Below are positions 35,058-43,890 of a DNA stretch of 64,000 nt, one piece after another. The notes under the pieces are model-generated. The model saw only the letters and a program-made list of their open reading frames with translations, was not told the origin of the DNA and did not search any database. How positions within the stretch are numbered: position 1 is the first letter of the stretch; every line of letters begins with the position of its first letter. Source of the DNA: an archaeon (GTDB lineage: Archaea; Nanobdellota; Nanobdellia; Woesearchaeales; GW2011-AR9). The stretch spans positions 1 to 64,000 of the forward strand of contig JABHRS010000029.1 in NCBI GenBank assembly GCA_018670085.1, written 5' to 3'. A program made the translations under genes and the position numbers.

Positions 35058-35969
35058 GTGGTAGTCGTAAACACATGGACACGTATCAGTAAACACAACA
35101 GAACTCACTCTGGTGCGACAGTAGAAGAAAGATTATTTTTATATGATAAACCAGTATTGGCATCTGAATTAGTTGAATCAAAACATCCTGTTTCAATAAA
35201 TTCAGCTCAAGCTCGTGCAATGTTTGATGGCGATCGTGCTATGATGGGAGATAGGTTTGAATCCTTAGTTGGTCGAAAAGGAGATTGGCGAGAAATGTCT
35301 TATGTACTGCCTGGCAGAGAATTAATGCAAGGAAGTGATGTTATATTAGATCCAAAAGGCGTTGAGTATGCAGCTGTAACATCTTGGCATCTAACTGCAC
35401 TTAGAAATGGACTAAAGCCAGTTGTGACTCCAACTGCAGTTTTGGGTGTAACTTTAACTTCAGATAATATTCTTGTTTATGGGGAAAGAGGAGGACGAGA
35501 TGACCCTGGAATGCTTTGTGTGAGCCCTGCTGGAGTATCAAACGGAACTTTACTTGAAAGTTATTTAACTGAATTGCGCGAAGAATTGGGTGTGTTAGTT
35601 TCTGGTGGTTCTGAGCCACAATTAATTGGATATTCAACTGATCATAGAAATACAAAAGGGATTTTGGCTGTTTGGTATTCAAAGGTTGATGAAACATTTG
35701 ATGACTTAAAAAATATGCATGAAGAAGCATTACAAGGAAGAGAAGCTGTTTGGGATACCAGAGCTGCGTTAATTGCTGAAGGTCATACAAATTTTGATGC
35801 ATGGGAATTTCGTCAGTTAGTTGGACTTCCAAATGAACCTGGGTATTTAGACAAGCTATTAGCTTCAGAGCAGTATAGTTTTGGCGGAGTAAATTTGCCA
35901 CTTAGAGATGCAGGCGCTATGGCACTGGATATCTATAACCATGCGTTAAAAGAAGGAAAATTAAACTAA
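35058..35969 (+). CDS. Nudix-fold protein with partial Nudix box (orphan, paralogue-like to 7819)
   Basis: 303 residues from GTG 35058. The centre carries TPTAVLGVTLTSDNILVYGERGG, then MLCVSPAGVSNG, then LLESYLTELREELGV, which keeps most of the second half of a Nudix box (ELREELGV) but not the first glutamate spacing. It shares domain order and orphan setting with the gene at 7819. It is inserted head-on between two copies of the cytidylyltransferase fusion, its stop overlapping copy 3 by four bases. A Nudix enzyme could recycle CDP-alcohols or nucleotide sugars, but that is speculation. Confidence 0.6.
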   Translation: MVVVNTWTRISKHNRTHSGATVEERLFLYDKPVLASELVESKHPVSINSAQARAMFDGDRAMMGDRFESLVGRKGDWREMSYVLPGRELMQGSDVILDPKGVEYAAVTSWHLTALRNGLKPVVTPTAVLGVTLTSDNILVYGERGGRDDPGMLCVSPAGVSNGTLLESYLTELREELGVLVSGGSEPQLIGYSTDHRNTKGILAVWYSKVDETFDDLKNMHEEALQGREAVWDTRAALIAEGHTNFDAWEFRQLVGLPNEPGYLDKLLASEQYSFGGVNLPLRDAGAMALDIYNHALKEGKLN

Positions 35970-37129
35970 TTGAAAGTAGCTTGTAACTGCTGCAAGATAT
36001 TTTCTTTTGAACTTGCGGGATGTACAATTACTTTTGCTCCTAGTTCTTTAATCTCAGTTTCAGAGAAGTTTTGTGATTCATTACAGTTTAGAAGCATTGG
36101 TACAGTGAATTCTTGTTTTTGAAATTCTGTTGCAAAATTACGAATTTTTTCTTTATCTGAAACTTTACTATTTATTACAACACCATCAGCACCAGACATA
36201 ATGTAATCATTTATTTTCTGTAAAATTGTTTGGTGATTTGAATCATCATTCAGTTGGATGCCAACAAAATTTGAAAAACTATCGTCTCTTGTTGCGTGTT
36301 TACTGAGAGCTATTGTTTGACGAAGCCTTTCATGGTCACTGTCGTTTAGACAAATACCAGAAACACCCATAGTAGAGAGTATTTGACTTTGAAGAGAAAT
36401 ATGCTCAATCTTGGATGAATCCAGTTCAACAACAATTGGTTTGGTAGTGGACTTGATGACACTATGAATTAAATTTAGGTCAGCAGTTTTGTTGGTATCT
36501 GATTCATTAAAAGAAATATTATTTTTTGAGTTGCTTTTTAGCCAAATTCCATCAAACTCTTTTTTGATATTTTCTTTAGGTATAAATGATTCCTCTATTG
36601 CAACTGCTGTTCTTTGACTTTTTGCAGCACAGAATCTGGTTAGATTAGTTGCACTCATAAATCGTTTTAATCGCTTTCGTCTTTGAGAAGAATTATTTTT
36701 ACCAGTTTCATGTAATAATTTTCTGATCTTAGTTGAAGAAACGCCTTTAGTGTATGGCACTTCAATAAATTCTCCGCCCCAAGCAGCCAAAGTTTCAATT
36801 ATTCTAGCATAAACTTTTGGTTTGGATTTTCTCAAATCGTCTCCATGTATTACATAATCTGGTTTGTACTTCAGAAGATTTGGAACGTAATCAAGCGGTT
36901 CGTGTGGAACAACTTCTTTTACACCTTGAATATTTTCTAAGACCTTTTTTCTCTCTTCATAACTTAGAAGAGGAAGCCTTTTGTAGCTCATAACTGTTTT
37001 ATCAGTTGTAACAGCAATAGTTAAATCACCAAATTGTTTGGCTTTTTGGATTAAATTAATGTGCCCATGGTGCATAAAGTCAAAGCTACCTGCAAGGTAA
37101 ACTTTTTTTGGTTTTTTGTTTTCCATCAT
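35966..37129 (-). CDS. cytidylyltransferase-PEP mutase-like fusion, copy 3 (intact nucleotidyltransferase)
   Basis: 387 residues from ATG 37129; CACTTATAAGC centred about 27 bp upstream favours that codon as leaderless start over ATG 37138. Both cytidylyltransferase motifs are intact: GSFDFMHHGHINLI and YTKGVSSTKIRKLLHE. The barrel half (EFDGIWLKSNS, PIVVELDSS, GVSGICLNDSDHE) again lacks the EDK and DTG motifs. So of the three paralogues this is the best candidate for an active CTP-dependent nucleotidyltransferase, with a barrel that has lost the mutase site. It lies between the Nudix-like gene and the KpsS-like gene. Confidence 0.78.
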   Translation of the reverse strand: MMENKKPKKVYLAGSFDFMHHGHINLIQKAKQFGDLTIAVTTDKTVMSYKRLPLLSYEERKKVLENIQGVKEVVPHEPLDYVPNLLKYKPDYVIHGDDLRKSKPKVYARIIETLAAWGGEFIEVPYTKGVSSTKIRKLLHETGKNNSSQRRKRLKRFMSATNLTRFCAAKSQRTAVAIEESFIPKENIKKEFDGIWLKSNSKNNISFNESDTNKTADLNLIHSVIKSTTKPIVVELDSSKIEHISLQSQILSTMGVSGICLNDSDHERLRQTIALSKHATRDDSFSNFVGIQLNDDSNHQTILQKINDYIMSGADGVVINSKVSDKEKIRNFATEFQKQEFTVPMLLNCNESQNFSETEIKELGAKVIVHPASSKENILQQLQATFN

Positions 37130-37250
37130 TAAAATCATTTGGAAAAATAGCTTATAAGTGTTATGAATGCAATTTCTGGATGTAAGAATTTATTTGTTAT
37201 TATTGGAATATTACTCTGTTAGAATATGTTAGTAGAATATGTGAGAATGA

Positions 37251-38681
37251 TTATGATTTTATTCGTTGTAAGTAGTTCTGCATAGCTTCAACTATATTAT
37301 TCAAATTTTCATCTGATATTGAAACATTTTGACAATCGCTTGGCAAAGTTGCAATCCCTGGAAAAGTTGAAGCGTACATAGCTGTGATGAATTTGAGTGT
37401 TTTTTCTTTATCAATGTTAGTATCTAATTTTTCTTGAATTGCAGCTGTTAATTTAGTAATGTCTCTGACCTTTTTTATTTCATCAAATACATTATAAAAC
37501 ACGTCTCCAAAGGTGATAACTGGTTTTTGCATTAAAATTGATTCCCATCCTGCTGTACCTGTAATTGTTAAAATTAACGAAGCATGTTTACTTAATTTTG
37601 TGGAGTTTACAAATGGTGAAATTAACCTTACATTTGGAAGTTGCTTTATTCGTTTGTGAAACCCGCTTGGTCTGGTAGAATAATTCAGTACGTGTTCTTT
37701 GACATAAATCTTGTAATTACTTGGAACACTTTTAGCAATGGACTCTATTAATGAAGGTTGGTCCATGAACCATTTTCCAAAAATAGATGTTGAAGCTTCT
37801 GGTTGAATATGAAGGGGGAAATAAACATATTTTTCTCCATTTTGTGGTTGTTCAAATCTTGAAGAATATTTGAGTAATCTATCTTTAATTGGGTACCAAA
37901 GCCAAGGCTTTAAACTTGGAGGCAAACGTTTTCTGTGCAGTACAACTGTTGCAAATTCCTTGTATTTTTGAAATTTTGATTTTAATGTAACTTTTCTCTT
38001 TATATCAGAACCTGATTTGAAACGCTTTCCACCAAATGTGTCAATGAATTCTTCAGCTATTTTTCTTTCTTCAGGGTTTAGATCTCTTTGTTTTAACTTG
38101 TCATATTCTTTGATTAATAATGGCCAAGAAGAAGAGTCCATATTATTATTGAAAGTTAATCTTTTTGGGATTCTGGGATGTTTTAATTCGATCACTTCGA
38201 TTCCAAGTGAGGTTAACATTTTGTAAATTACAACTCCTTCAAAAGCGGAAATTCCAACTACAAATGCATAATCTGGTTTGATATTTTCAACCATAACTTC
38301 AATCTCTTTGATTAGATGCTCCATTCGAATTAAGATATTGTCATAAGGAATTTTGGTTCTTTCTTTATAACGGCAAGAATAGATATTCCATATATCAAAA
38401 ATTTTGAATCCATACTCAATTTCCTTTTTTTGTAAAAAATCAAGGTCAGGTTTGCGGTCTTTTTCTTTTAAAACAGCATCATAATTAATGTAAACCATCT
38501 TGTCCTGAGAAATTCCAAAAGAGTCAAATAGGCCTTCAGTGAAGGTTGAAAATGAGAGATAATAGGAATCAATGTTGTGTGTACTTTCAAGCTTTTTGGC
38601 AAGTTCTGTCATAAGTGGACGTCGTCCTGAGCCGCCTGTAACCCAGAGGAATTTCTTATCTTTAAGTAGATCTTTTGCCAT
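37251..38681 (-). CDS. capsule polysaccharide transferase, KpsS/LipB-like
   Basis: 476 residues from ATG 38681; ATATTTATAAAGAG about 27 bp upstream marks a leaderless start, and the 24 residues upstream in the track are probably untranslated. The C-terminal half has YFPLHIQPEASTSIFG, then YKIYVKEHVLNYSTRPSGF and ILTITGTAGWESILMQKPVITFG, the Capsule_synth pattern found in KpsS/KpsC and related transferases. In bacteria these add Kdo linkers or build capsule; an archaeal homologue probably transfers another sugar acid. It supports a capsule-like surface polymer in this organism. Confidence 0.77.
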   Translation of the reverse strand: MAKDLLKDKKFLWVTGGSGRRPLMTELAKKLESTHNIDSYYLSFSTFTEGLFDSFGISQDKMVYINYDAVLKEKDRKPDLDFLQKKEIEYGFKIFDIWNIYSCRYKERTKIPYDNILIRMEHLIKEIEVMVENIKPDYAFVVGISAFEGVVIYKMLTSLGIEVIELKHPRIPKRLTFNNNMDSSSWPLLIKEYDKLKQRDLNPEERKIAEEFIDTFGGKRFKSGSDIKRKVTLKSKFQKYKEFATVVLHRKRLPPSLKPWLWYPIKDRLLKYSSRFEQPQNGEKYVYFPLHIQPEASTSIFGKWFMDQPSLIESIAKSVPSNYKIYVKEHVLNYSTRPSGFHKRIKQLPNVRLISPFVNSTKLSKHASLILTITGTAGWESILMQKPVITFGDVFYNVFDEIKKVRDITKLTAAIQEKLDTNIDKEKTLKFITAMYASTFPGIATLPSDCQNVSISDENLNNIVEAMQNYLQRIKS

Positions 38682-38787
38682 TAGCTTTTTTTTGAATAAT
38701 CTCTTTATAAATATTAAGGAATAGAGATTGTTTGTTTGAACTGTTATTTCCATAGATTTTTAATAGAATATATCGTTTGAAGTAGAT

Positions 38788-40089
38788 ATGATCAAAACAA
38801 CTGCTACAAAAGTGAAAAATTTTGTTCAAAAAGCTGTAAGTGGCACAACTTCTAAACATTTGCTGAAAACTTATTTTGTCTATGTATTTGTTGCTTTATT
38901 GATGGTTGCAACTAAAGTTGTGATTGCCAGGTTTTATGGGCAGGAAGAACTTGGAGTCTACAGTTACTTTTTTGCAATTGGAAGTTTTTTGTTTCTTTGG
39001 ACCAGTTTTGAGTTTGGTGAGGCCTTGACTCAGTTAATTGTGAAAGGTAAACATGATCTTAAACAATCATTTTGGCAATCTGTGAAGTTGGGATTATTAA
39101 CTACAATAGTTGCGATTGGAATTTTGTACCTTTTGAATCGTCAATTTGAACTGTTTGCAAATTATCCATTCATTTTTTGGTCTTTAATCTTGTTTATTGT
39201 TAGTTATAGCGCTTATTATCTACTGTATTCAGTATTACGTGGAGATAAACAATTTGCAAAATCAAGCTCATATTCACTTGTTTGGCGGACTTTGTTTGTT
39301 ATTGGAATTTTGTTCTTTGCTTTATTTGGATTGCCATTTTGGCAAGTTCTGATATTTTTGTCTGTTTGTATTCTAATTGCAGCGGTTTCAATGTTACCTA
39401 GTTTTTTGAAACTTTGGAACAGAGTTGATGGAGCTGTGAAATCTGTGGTTTCAAGTTCTGAACTTTGGAAATTGGCTTTTGCCTTATTCTTAGTACAAGT
39501 TGGGTTCTATTCTCTTAGAACAATTGATATTTATGTTTTGGAAATGTTGTTATCATTTTCAGAAGTAGGATATTACTCAGCGTATGCGTCACTAACTAAT
39601 GTGATTAGGTTACTTGCTTATGTTTTTCCAGTAGTGGTTTTGCCAATGGCAGCTGTGAGTAACTATAAAATTCGTAAATCTTTGAGTCGACTGTTGATGT
39701 TTGTGATTCCATTTGCAGCATTAGTACTTGTTGGAACTGTGATTTTTGTTCCTTTATTTTATGGACCAGAATATGCTAATGGATTTTGGTTATCATTTGC
39801 TTTGGTTATGAGTGCAAGCATATTATTGTTATATTCTTATTCTAGTTCAATTTTTGCTGGTGAAAACGATGTTAGTTCAAAATATTTGTGGGTACTTGGA
39901 ATTGATTTTTTGTTATCAATTGTAGGGAACGCTGCTTTGAATTATTGGTTAATTGGAAGTTATGGAATCATTGGAGCACCGATTGCAACTGGAATTGTAG
40001 TGTTTGTTAAGTTGCTGTTTCTTTTGGGTGCTATTAAGTGGTTTCGTGTGAGTGCTAGGAAAGCTAAGAATTCAAAAATTATAACTTAA
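38788..40089 (+). CDS. Wzx-type polysaccharide flippase (MATE/MVF superfamily)
   Basis: 433 residues with about twelve membrane helices; basic N-terminus followed by LLKTYFVYVFVALLMVATKVVIARFYG and the family segment QEELGVYSYFFAIGSFLF. Wzx proteins flip polyprenyl-linked oligosaccharides across the membrane. It diverges from the KpsS-like gene, so export of the polymer or glycan made in this region is the natural role. The C-terminus is short and basic (RVSARKAKNSK). Confidence 0.82.
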   Translation: MIKTTATKVKNFVQKAVSGTTSKHLLKTYFVYVFVALLMVATKVVIARFYGQEELGVYSYFFAIGSFLFLWTSFEFGEALTQLIVKGKHDLKQSFWQSVKLGLLTTIVAIGILYLLNRQFELFANYPFIFWSLILFIVSYSAYYLLYSVLRGDKQFAKSSSYSLVWRTLFVIGILFFALFGLPFWQVLIFLSVCILIAAVSMLPSFLKLWNRVDGAVKSVVSSSELWKLAFALFLVQVGFYSLRTIDIYVLEMLLSFSEVGYYSAYASLTNVIRLLAYVFPVVVLPMAAVSNYKIRKSLSRLLMFVIPFAALVLVGTVIFVPLFYGPEYANGFWLSFALVMSASILLLYSYSSSIFAGENDVSSKYLWVLGIDFLLSIVGNAALNYWLIGSYGIIGAPIATGIVVFVKLLFLLGAIKWFRVSARKAKNSKIIT

Positions 40090-40111
40090 ATTAGAAAAAA
40101 TAAATGCTTGA

Positions 40112-40384
40112 TTAATTATCAGGAAAAACTTTCTCACCAGTTTCGTTATCATATATTTCGATAATTAGAACTGGACATACTCTTGCTGAATCCAAATAGG
40201 CTTCGTATTGCTCCTCTGTGATTATGAGTTCTTCTACTTCATCAGTTTTTTGAGTCTTAGGATCTTTTAGAGTTGCGATACTGGTTTCTTTATCAAAAAA
40301 CCATCCTTCAGGGAATGCGAATTCACAAGCGCCTGCACCGATGCATTCACTTTTTTTGTAGTGGATCTTGTATGTTTTTGCCAT
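40112..40384 (-). CDS. small ferredoxin with a three-cysteine cluster site
   Basis: 90 residues from ATG 40384 (MAKTYKIHY). The cluster motif reads CIGAGAC and later VCPV: the second cysteine of the usual CxxCxxC is alanine, leaving three ligands, the pattern of [3Fe-4S] or labile [4Fe-4S] ferredoxins. The acidic rest of the chain fits an electron carrier. Convergent with the flippase gene. It could feed electrons to the nearby radical SAM enzymes; this is inference only. Confidence 0.8.
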   Translation of the reverse strand: MAKTYKIHYKKSECIGAGACEFAFPEGWFFDKETSIATLKDPKTQKTDEVEELIITEEQYEAYLDSARVCPVLIIEIYDNETGEKVFPDN

Positions 40385-40541
40385 TGTGTTATTTTTATTA
40401 CTATGCAAAAGCTCAAAAATGATTTATTTTTGTTGTTTTTGCTATTGTGTTTGTATTTTGTTTGAGTTTGTTATAAAGATTGCTGTTTCTTGAACATCAA
40501 AGCGTAGATTGTGATTCTTAGAATTTTGAATTCTCTGTTCC

Positions 40542-41351
40542 TCAAAACAGTTGCAATCTTGGAGTTGTTGTTTCTTCTGAGGATTTAATCTTCAAATAAG
40601 CAACTGCTTTGCTATTCACGAATCTGTTCTCTCTTAATATCCAACCATGTACCAAGCTTACACCAAATCCATATAACGATTGATCAGTATTAAGGTCTTT
40701 TGCTAAACCAAGAGGTGGAATAAAATACCTATCAGCATATTTAGCTAAACTATCTCCTTGGGAGAAAAAAGATAATGTGATTTCAGGCATTTTTTCTGCT
40801 TCAAGAAGTTCTTTTAAATCTCTTTCAATTCTATTTGTAATTATTCTGCTAACTCCTTGGGTTGCAGAATGTTGTCTTAATCGTCCAAGAACTGTGCTAT
40901 GAATGTTATACCCAATTTGCAGTAGATCTGAATGTAAAAAATCATCGTCATTTAATTTTTTTAAATCATGATTTTTGTCAAATGCTTCCGTAAAATAATC
41001 TTTCAATTCACCAACTTTTATACTAGCACCTTGTGGACCAGAATAAAATGGATAAACTGTAAACCTATTTGCATCTGACCATGAAGTATTATTTGAATGG
41101 TCAGTAATTAATTTGCCCTTTTTTAAAACTGGATGTAAAACGTGTTGATCAAATGCGCAACCAATATTAAATGCTTGAACTAACTGATCTCTACTCATCT
41201 TCTCAATAACTTCATCGCATTTATCCGAAACATCAACTAAAGTATCTAATATCTTTTTTCCAGAAGGGATTCCATCAAGACCAAAGAGCTTTTGGTATAA
41301 CATATTACGGGGTGCACGTATTGCTTTAGAAGTTAATCGACTTAATTGCAT
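40542..41351 (-). CDS. hypothetical protein
   Basis: 269 residues; no family recognised. Soluble, mixed alpha/beta, with a basic N-terminus (MQLSRLTSKAIRAPRNM) and a conserved-looking C-terminal part (GVSLVHGWILRENRFVNSKAVAYLKIK). AATATATAAAC lies about 26 bp before ATG 41351, so the message is leaderless. It stands alone between the ferredoxin and the divergent radical SAM gene. Confidence 0.5.
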   Translation of the reverse strand: MQLSRLTSKAIRAPRNMLYQKLFGLDGIPSGKKILDTLVDVSDKCDEVIEKMSRDQLVQAFNIGCAFDQHVLHPVLKKGKLITDHSNNTSWSDANRFTVYPFYSGPQGASIKVGELKDYFTEAFDKNHDLKKLNDDDFLHSDLLQIGYNIHSTVLGRLRQHSATQGVSRIITNRIERDLKELLEAEKMPEITLSFFSQGDSLAKYADRYFIPPLGLAKDLNTDQSLYGFGVSLVHGWILRENRFVNSKAVAYLKIKSSEETTTPRLQLF

Positions 41352-41522
41352 AACATTTCCATATGAATCATGTTTATATATTTTTATATTCAGGGGGATG
41401 TAGTTGAAGTATTACAACAAACTTACTGTGTCTTCCCATAAACCTTTTAAACAGTAAAATAAAAAATTAACTATAGTTAAATTGTGGCTGTTGTGGTGAT
41501 TATTCTCTACAAGAATACAAAA

Positions 41523-41533
41523 CTTTATATTTA
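41523..41533 (+). promoter_or_regulatory. TATA-box promoter of the radical SAM gene at 41554
   Basis: CTTTATATTTA, centred about 26 bp before ATG 41554, which supports that codon over GTG 41545. Confidence 0.5.
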
Positions 41534-41553
41534 GATTAGTCGGGGTGACTACT

Positions 41554-43245
41554 ATGGGTCCAAGTGAAGCTGAAAGAATGAGTGATGAAGAGTTTATTTC
41601 TATATTAGATGCAGATGCACATTTAGATTCAGATGAGGAAGCTAAAAATATGCGTGATCGTCAGCGGGCTGCTGAAAAAGTAGAAGCTGAGAGTAAAAAA
41701 GAAGCAATTGTAGAAGAAGTAAAAAAATCTAAAACAACTGAAGCTGAAGAAAAACCAAATTATCCTAAAAGATTCAAAAAAGTTCTATTTGTAGTAACTG
41801 ATGTTGCTGCAAGTTATGGGAAAGCATTGAACCCTCACCTTGGAATTGCAATGCTAATGAGTTTCTTAGAAAAAGAAGGCGTTGATTCCGAAGTAATTGA
41901 TTTACAACTTGGATACACAACTGATGATGTAGTAACAAAAGCTAAAGAAATTGGAGCGGACTTAATTGGAGTTACAATGTTTAGTTTTGATTTTGATAAC
42001 ACTTACAAAAAAATTAGATATATGAGAGAAAAATTATCTGATATTCCATTTATTCTTGGCGGTGCACATATTTCAACTGTGAAAGGCGAGGCTCTTGAAA
42101 AAACAGGAGCGGATTTTGGAATTACTCGAGATGGAGAAATTCCACTTGCACAACTTTGTTTAGGATACCCACTTGAAGATATCAAAAGTTTGATCTATCG
42201 AAAAAATGTTGGTTCTGCTGATGAAGAAATAGTTCTGAATTCTACTCGTAAATTAAACTGGAAATTGGATGAACTCCCTTATCCAGCATTTGATAAGTTT
42301 GAACTTCCAAAATATATTCATTCAATTGATAAAAGGATTCCGTTCGAATCTTCTCGTGGATGCCCTTACAGTTGTACATATTGTGATGTAAAAATGAGTA
42401 TGGGTCAAGCATTTAGGCCACGAAGCCCAGAACACATTGTGGAAGAATTAAAACATTGGCATAACAAAGGTTATCGGTATTTTGAATTTGTTGATGATGT
42501 ATTTACTATGAACTTAGATCGGGCGAAAAAAGTATGCCAATTAATTATTGATTCAAAGATGGAATTCCGATGGAATTGTGCAAACGGAATTCGAGCTGAT
42601 AGAATTGATGAAGAACTTCTGATTTTAATGCGTAAAGCTGGATGTGAGTTTGTAGCTTATGGCCTGGAAACTGGAAACCCTGAGATGCTTAAAGTAATCA
42701 AAAAAGCAATTACACTTGAAAAAGCAACAGCTGCTTTTCACTTAACTAAAAAAGTAGGATTAAAATTTGCTGTGAATTTTATTATCGGCCATCAAGATGA
42801 AACATATGAAAGGGCAATGGATTCGATTAAGTATGCAAAATCAATTCCAGCTGATTATGTGAATTTTTCAAATATGATTCCATACCCTGGAACTGAAATT
42901 TATCAATGGCTAGTAAAAGCTGAGAAAGAAGGACGAGCAAGATTTTTAATGCCAAAAGAAGAATTTTTGAAAAATTCTACAACAAAACTTGGCTTGCCGG
43001 TGTTTGAAACTCGGGAATTTAGATATCATGAAAGAGTGAAGGCTTTGAAGATGGGTCGGGCATTAGCTAAAAAAAGCCATTTAAAGTATCGCTTGGGAAA
43101 TGTTGTTGGAACGGTTGCGTATCAAGTATCACGTAACAATACTTTGTATAATGCTATTCGACGTGGTGTAACTGGAAACAAATATGGGAAACATTTGTAT
43201 AATGTGTTTCGTCGCCAGTATGCTGTTGGTAAAGACGTTAAGTAG
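41554..43245 (+). CDS. B12-binding radical SAM protein with acidic N-terminal extension
   Basis: 563 residues from ATG 41554. Residues 1-70 are a charged extension (EEAKNMRDRQRAAEKVEAES). Next come a cobalamin-binding-like domain (VLFVVTDVAASYGKALNPHLG, then GADLIGVTMFSF and FILGGAHIS) and the radical SAM motif SRGCPYSCTYCDVKM (CxxxCxxC) near residue 270. RYFEFVDDVFTMN and GCEFVAYGLETGN are typical of BchE/HpnP-like enzymes. The C-terminal 80 residues are basic. It is distant from the paralogue at 28927. Probably a methylase or lipid/sugar-modifying enzyme; the substrate is not clear. Confidence 0.82.
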   Translation: MGPSEAERMSDEEFISILDADAHLDSDEEAKNMRDRQRAAEKVEAESKKEAIVEEVKKSKTTEAEEKPNYPKRFKKVLFVVTDVAASYGKALNPHLGIAMLMSFLEKEGVDSEVIDLQLGYTTDDVVTKAKEIGADLIGVTMFSFDFDNTYKKIRYMREKLSDIPFILGGAHISTVKGEALEKTGADFGITRDGEIPLAQLCLGYPLEDIKSLIYRKNVGSADEEIVLNSTRKLNWKLDELPYPAFDKFELPKYIHSIDKRIPFESSRGCPYSCTYCDVKMSMGQAFRPRSPEHIVEELKHWHNKGYRYFEFVDDVFTMNLDRAKKVCQLIIDSKMEFRWNCANGIRADRIDEELLILMRKAGCEFVAYGLETGNPEMLKVIKKAITLEKATAAFHLTKKVGLKFAVNFIIGHQDETYERAMDSIKYAKSIPADYVNFSNMIPYPGTEIYQWLVKAEKEGRARFLMPKEEFLKNSTTKLGLPVFETREFRYHERVKALKMGRALAKKSHLKYRLGNVVGTVAYQVSRNNTLYNAIRRGVTGNKYGKHLYNVFRRQYAVGKDVK

Positions 43246-43265
43246 AATTATTTTTTCTTTTCTCT

Positions 43266-43544
43266 TCACAAATATGCTTTATCATGATGATCAAAAGAAT
43301 AAATATCAATAATTTTTTTCTGACGATCTATTTTGAAGATAAGAACAAAATGTTTGTCAATATGAACTCGGTTAAAACTGTGGAGTGGTTTACGTAAAAA
43401 TTTGTAACCAAAAGGATTTTTTCTAATTTCTTTGATCTTTTTCCCAATGATCATTAATTGTTTTGGATTCTTTTTTGCTAATTTAGAAAATATTTTATCT
43501 GCTTTTGGTTTAATTTCTAAATCGTACATAATTTTCCTCTTCAT
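43266..43544 (-). CDS. RelE/ParE-type toxin
   Basis: 92 residues with the RelE fold pattern: LEIKPKADKIFSKLAKKNPKQL, then PLHSFNRVHIDKHFVLIFKID and IDIYSFDHHDKAY. RelE-family toxins cleave mRNA on the ribosome. Start ATG 43544 overlaps the antitoxin stop (TAATG); ATG 43529 is also possible. Forms a two-gene toxin-antitoxin operon with the upstream gene. Confidence 0.8.
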   Translation of the reverse strand: MKRKIMYDLEIKPKADKIFSKLAKKNPKQLMIIGKKIKEIRKNPFGYKFLRKPLHSFNRVHIDKHFVLIFKIDRQKKIIDIYSFDHHDKAYL

Positions 43545-43783
43545 TAGAAATTATTTGAAGCATATCTTTTTTCAAAAGAATCTACCTTAATACTTTTTTG
43601 TTTCTTGATTTTTTGCATTTTTTTAATAAAATCTGGTTGAAGTTCAGGTTCATTTTTGTAATCAATATACTCAGAAACAATGTGCTGAATAGCTTGAGCT
43701 TTATCTTTAAACCCAAATTGAGCTTTTACAATGTTAAGTACTCGATTTGTGTTATTGTCTAATGTAATTAATGCTTGGACCAT
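43544..43783 (-). CDS. antitoxin-like protein (DUF2683-like)
   Basis: 79 residues: an N-terminal strand VQALITLDNNTNRVLNIVKAQ, then a helix pair FKDKAQAIQHIVSEYIDYK resembling a ribbon-helix-helix or DUF2683 antitoxin, then a basic helical tail that would wrap the toxin. First gene of the pair and transcribed from a TATA box near 43815-43828. The family match is by pattern only. Confidence 0.68.
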   Translation of the reverse strand: MVQALITLDNNTNRVLNIVKAQFGFKDKAQAIQHIVSEYIDYKNEPELQPDFIKKMQKIKKQKSIKVDSFEKRYASNNF

Positions 43784-43890
43784 ATTAGTTTACCTAAGTT
43801 AAGATTAGTTGAGCTTATTTATAAACTTTTGTGTTGAAAATGGATATATAACAACAATCTTTAAAACAAGCAAGGATCTTTTTTAGTATA

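Noticed and set aside
35401-35901. 166-residue minus-strand ORF
   Set aside because: It is the reverse-frame shadow of the Nudix-like gene at 35058, with low-complexity L/Q content and no start signal.
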